Origin: Asticcacaulis currens
GTDB lineage: Bacteria > Pseudomonadota > Alphaproteobacteria > Caulobacterales > Caulobacteraceae
DNA length: 64,000 nucleotides
Direction of reading: 5' to 3'
NCBI RefSeq assembly: GCF_028550395.1
Contig: NZ_JAQQKW010000005.1
Location: 124,001-188,000, forward strand
Shown: one piece after another, positions 62,262 to 64,000 of the stretch
How positions within the stretch are numbered: position 1 is the first letter of the stretch
How the letters are laid out: each line of letters starts with the position of its first letter
Made by a program: the position numbers and the translations under genes
The notes under the pieces: model-generated
What the model was told of the DNA's origin: nothing
The model's database searches: none
The model's input: the letters and a program-made list of their open reading frames with translations, nothing else

Positions 62262-63266
62262 TCAGCCATTGTCGTTCGCGGCGGCCGCCACCCCGTCCAG
62301 ATAACGCTTGGTCTGATCCAGCGCATTGTCAGCCAGTACCGCGCGGCGGCGTTTCAGATCGACCGCGCCAGCATCATAATCCGCCATCAGGGCGCGGACG
62401 AAATCGCCCGACTGCACGTCCTTCAGCACCGCATCCATAGCCGCTTTTGAGGCATCGCCGATAATGCGCGGGCCGGTCAGATAGGCCCCGTATTCGGCGG
62501 TGTTGGAAATCTTCTCAAAACCGCCGGACATGCCGCGCTCCCACAGCAAATCGACCACCAGCTTCAGCTCGTAGCAGGTTTCAAACCACGCCACCTCGCG
62601 CGGATAGCCCGCCGCCACCAGAGTCTCAAACGCAGTGGTGACCAGTTCGCGCGTACCGCCACACAGGACCACCTGCTCACCGAACAGGTCGCTTTCGCAT
62701 TCGGCCTTCATGGTGGTCTCTAAAATGCCCTTACGCCCGCAACCGAGCGCCGCCGCAAACGACAGGCCGATGGCCTTGGCCTCACCGGTGGCGTCCTGCT
62801 GCACGGCAAACAGGCAGAAGACCCCCTCGCCCGCCTCATAGATGTCGCGGATGCGCGGCCCGATCCCCTTGGGCGAGACCAGGAGCACATCGACATCGGC
62901 CGGCGGCTTCACCAGCCCGAAATTGACCGACAGCCCATGCGCAAAGATCAGCGCCTGACCGGCCCGCAGGTTCGGCCCCACCTGATCGCGGAACAGGGCC
63001 TGATGCGCTTCGTCCGAGGTCAGGACGACGATCGCTTCCGCCCATTGCACGCCTTCTTCGACCGTCACCACCTCAAACCCATCGGCGGCGGCCTTGTCGC
63101 GGGTGGCCGATCCGGGTTTCAGCGCCACACGGATGTCCGATACGCCAGAATCGCGGGCATTCAGCGCCTGCGTGCGGCCTTGCGAACCATAGCCGATGAC
63201 CAAAAGGCGCTTACCGCGGATCACAGCCAGGTCGCAGTCGCGATCATAATAGACGGGCAGAGTCAT
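62262..63266 (-). CDS. Divergent class I ketol-acid reductoisomerase
   Basis: 334 residues with the full KARI catalytic set at class I positions: GYGSQG (25-30), His110 (FAHGL), Lys133 (PKGIG), Asp193 and Glu197 (DLFGE), Glu229, Glu233 and Ser254 (ISNTAEYG). The segment after GYGSQG reads RTQALNARDSG where most enzymes have HAHALNLRDSG, and PKGPGH is PKGIGP. Valine-isoleucine synthesis is the default role, but these changes in conserved positions leave room for another substrate. It is divergent from thyA. Confidence 0.85.
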   Translation of the reverse strand: MTLPVYYDRDCDLAVIRGKRLLVIGYGSQGRTQALNARDSGVSDIRVALKPGSATRDKAAADGFEVVTVEEGVQWAEAIVVLTSDEAHQALFRDQVGPNLRAGQALIFAHGLSVNFGLVKPPADVDVLLVSPKGIGPRIRDIYEAGEGVFCLFAVQQDATGEAKAIGLSFAAALGCGRKGILETTMKAECESDLFGEQVVLCGGTRELVTTAFETLVAAGYPREVAWFETCYELKLVVDLLWERGMSGGFEKISNTAEYGAYLTGPRIIGDASKAAMDAVLKDVQSGDFVRALMADYDAGAVDLKRRRAVLADNALDQTKRYLDGVAAAANDNG

Positions 63267-63319
63267 GACGGGCTATACTCCGGAATGAGAATCGTCCCCT
63301 CCCTATAGAGCAGCGTCCC

Positions 63320-64000
63320 ATGTCCCGACACCCTGAATATCAGTATCTCGATCTGGTGCGCGACATCATGGCCAATGGCGTGACGCGCATGGACCGCACG
63401 GGCACGGGGACCAGAGGCGTGTTCGGCCGTCAGATCCGTTTCGATCTGTCGCAGGGCTTTCCGCTGCTGACCACCAAGAAGGTGCACTTCAAGTCGGTGG
63501 CGGTCGAGCTTTTGTGGTTTCTGCGCGGCGATACCAATATCAAGTACCTCAAGGATCACGGCGTCAGCATCTGGGACGAATGGGCCGACGAAAACGGCGA
63601 CCTAGGCCCCGTCTATGGCAAGCAGTGGCGCTCATGGGCGGCACCGGACGGACGGGTGATTGATCAGATGCGCCAACTGATCGAAAACCTGAAAACCAAT
63701 CCCCATTCACGTCGTCACGTCATTTCGGCGTGGAACCCCTCAGAGGTCGAGGACATGGCCCTGCCGCCGTGCCACTGCCTGTTCCAGTTCTTCGTGGCGG
63801 ACGGCAAGCTGTCGTGTCAGCTTTATCAGCGCTCGGCCGATGTGTTTCTGGGCGTGCCGTTCAATATCGCCTCCTACGCGCTGCTTACGCACATGGTGGC
63901 GCAAGCCGTGGGTCTTGAGGTTGGTGACTTCGTGCACAGCTTCGGCGACGTGCACCTCTATCTGAACCATTTTGAGCAAGCGCACACCCAGTTGTCGCGC
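63320..64000 (+). CDS. thyA: Thymidylate synthase (partial, runs off the window)
   Basis: First 227 codons of Thy[69 protein letters not shown], catalytic Cys in [10 protein letters not shown] and [21 protein letters not shown]. It makes dTMP from dUMP with methylenetetrahydrofolate. The window ends before the C-terminus. Upstream, 53 bases separate it from the divergent reductoisomerase gene. Confidence 0.97.
   Translation, partial: MSRHPEYQYLDLVRDIMANGVTRMDRTGTGTRGVFGRQIRFDLSQGFPLLTTKKVHFKSVAVELLWFLRGDTNIKYLKDHGVSIWDEWADENGDLGPVYGKQWRSWAAPDGRVIDQMRQLIENLKTNPHSRRHVISAWNPSEVEDMALPPCHCLFQFFVADGKLSCQLYQRSADVFLGVPFNIASYALLTHMVAQAVGLEVGDFVHSFGDVHLYLNHFEQAHTQLSR

Overview
The window looks like the chromosome of a GC-rich alphaproteobacterium, most likely of the Caulobacterales (Caulobacter/Asticcacaulis type). 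The reasons are an RcdA (DUF1465) gene beside DUF1192, a TrcR-type DUF1013 regulator, the conserved block ruvC-ruvA-ruvB-tolQ-tolR-tolA-tolB-pal-cpoB-tilS-ftsH, GntR-controlled N-acetylglucosamine genes, and short palindromic repeats typical of alphaproteobacterial intergenic DNA. Coding density is high. I saw no rRNA, tRNA, CRISPR array, prophage or insertion sequence. Placement below class level is inference.

Layout. 0.1-0.9 kb: a PhyH-like dioxygenase. 0.9-13.3 kb, all on the minus strand: Holliday-junction genes, the Tol-Pal envelope machine with CpoB and an inserted CsgG-SH3 secreted protein, then tilS and ftsH. The ftsH leader holds four tandem hairpin-forming repeats. 13.5-23.1 kb, plus strand: a TPR membrane protein, a DUF486 membrane protein, a lipoprotein and the tamA-tamB outer-membrane assembly pair. 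23.1-33.2 kb: two composite palindromic repeats in opposite orientation bracket an ABC-F ATPase, a PAS-GAF-GGDEF-EAL protein and a GlcNAc cluster (GntR regulator, nagX, nagP, nagK, nagA). 33.2-38.3 kb: an OmpA lipoprotein, a PP2C-like phosphatase, a thioesterase, a 25-codon membrane peptide gene with a partner membrane protein, two DUF465 proteins and ubiX. 38.5-43.1 kb: a sialate O-acetylesterase with a LacI-type operator and a PhoX phosphatase. 43.3-44.2 kb: the wreck of a type ISP restriction-modification gene. 44.3-51.4 kb: trcR, a quinone oxidoreductase, DUF1192, rcdA, thiE, two unknowns, efp and suhB. 51.5-55.1 kb: a TetR-SDR pair and an ABC exporter. 55.2-64 kb: rpmE, a ChaA-like antiporter, a cupin, argB, a nucleotidase, an exported pair under three matching dyads, dapD, an EF-hand protein, a divergent ketol-acid reductoisomerase and the start of thyA.

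How it fits together. The cell-envelope theme is strong: Tol-Pal, TamAB, OmpA-like lipoproteins and a CsgG-like protein. Near-consensus CtrA half-sites before tolQ and pal would fit cell-cycle control of division, together with RcdA and TrcR. The nag genes form a nearly complete uptake, phosphorylation and deacetylation route, but the deaminase (nagB) is not here.

The least explained items are the ftsH leader repeats, the three TGAAC-N3-GTTCA dyads at 59.5 kb, the composite repeats at 23 and 33 kb, the 25-codon gene at 35.28 kb, and the SDR without its catalytic Tyr/Lys at 52.1 kb. Starts were chosen by eye from ribosome-binding sites and family N-termini.
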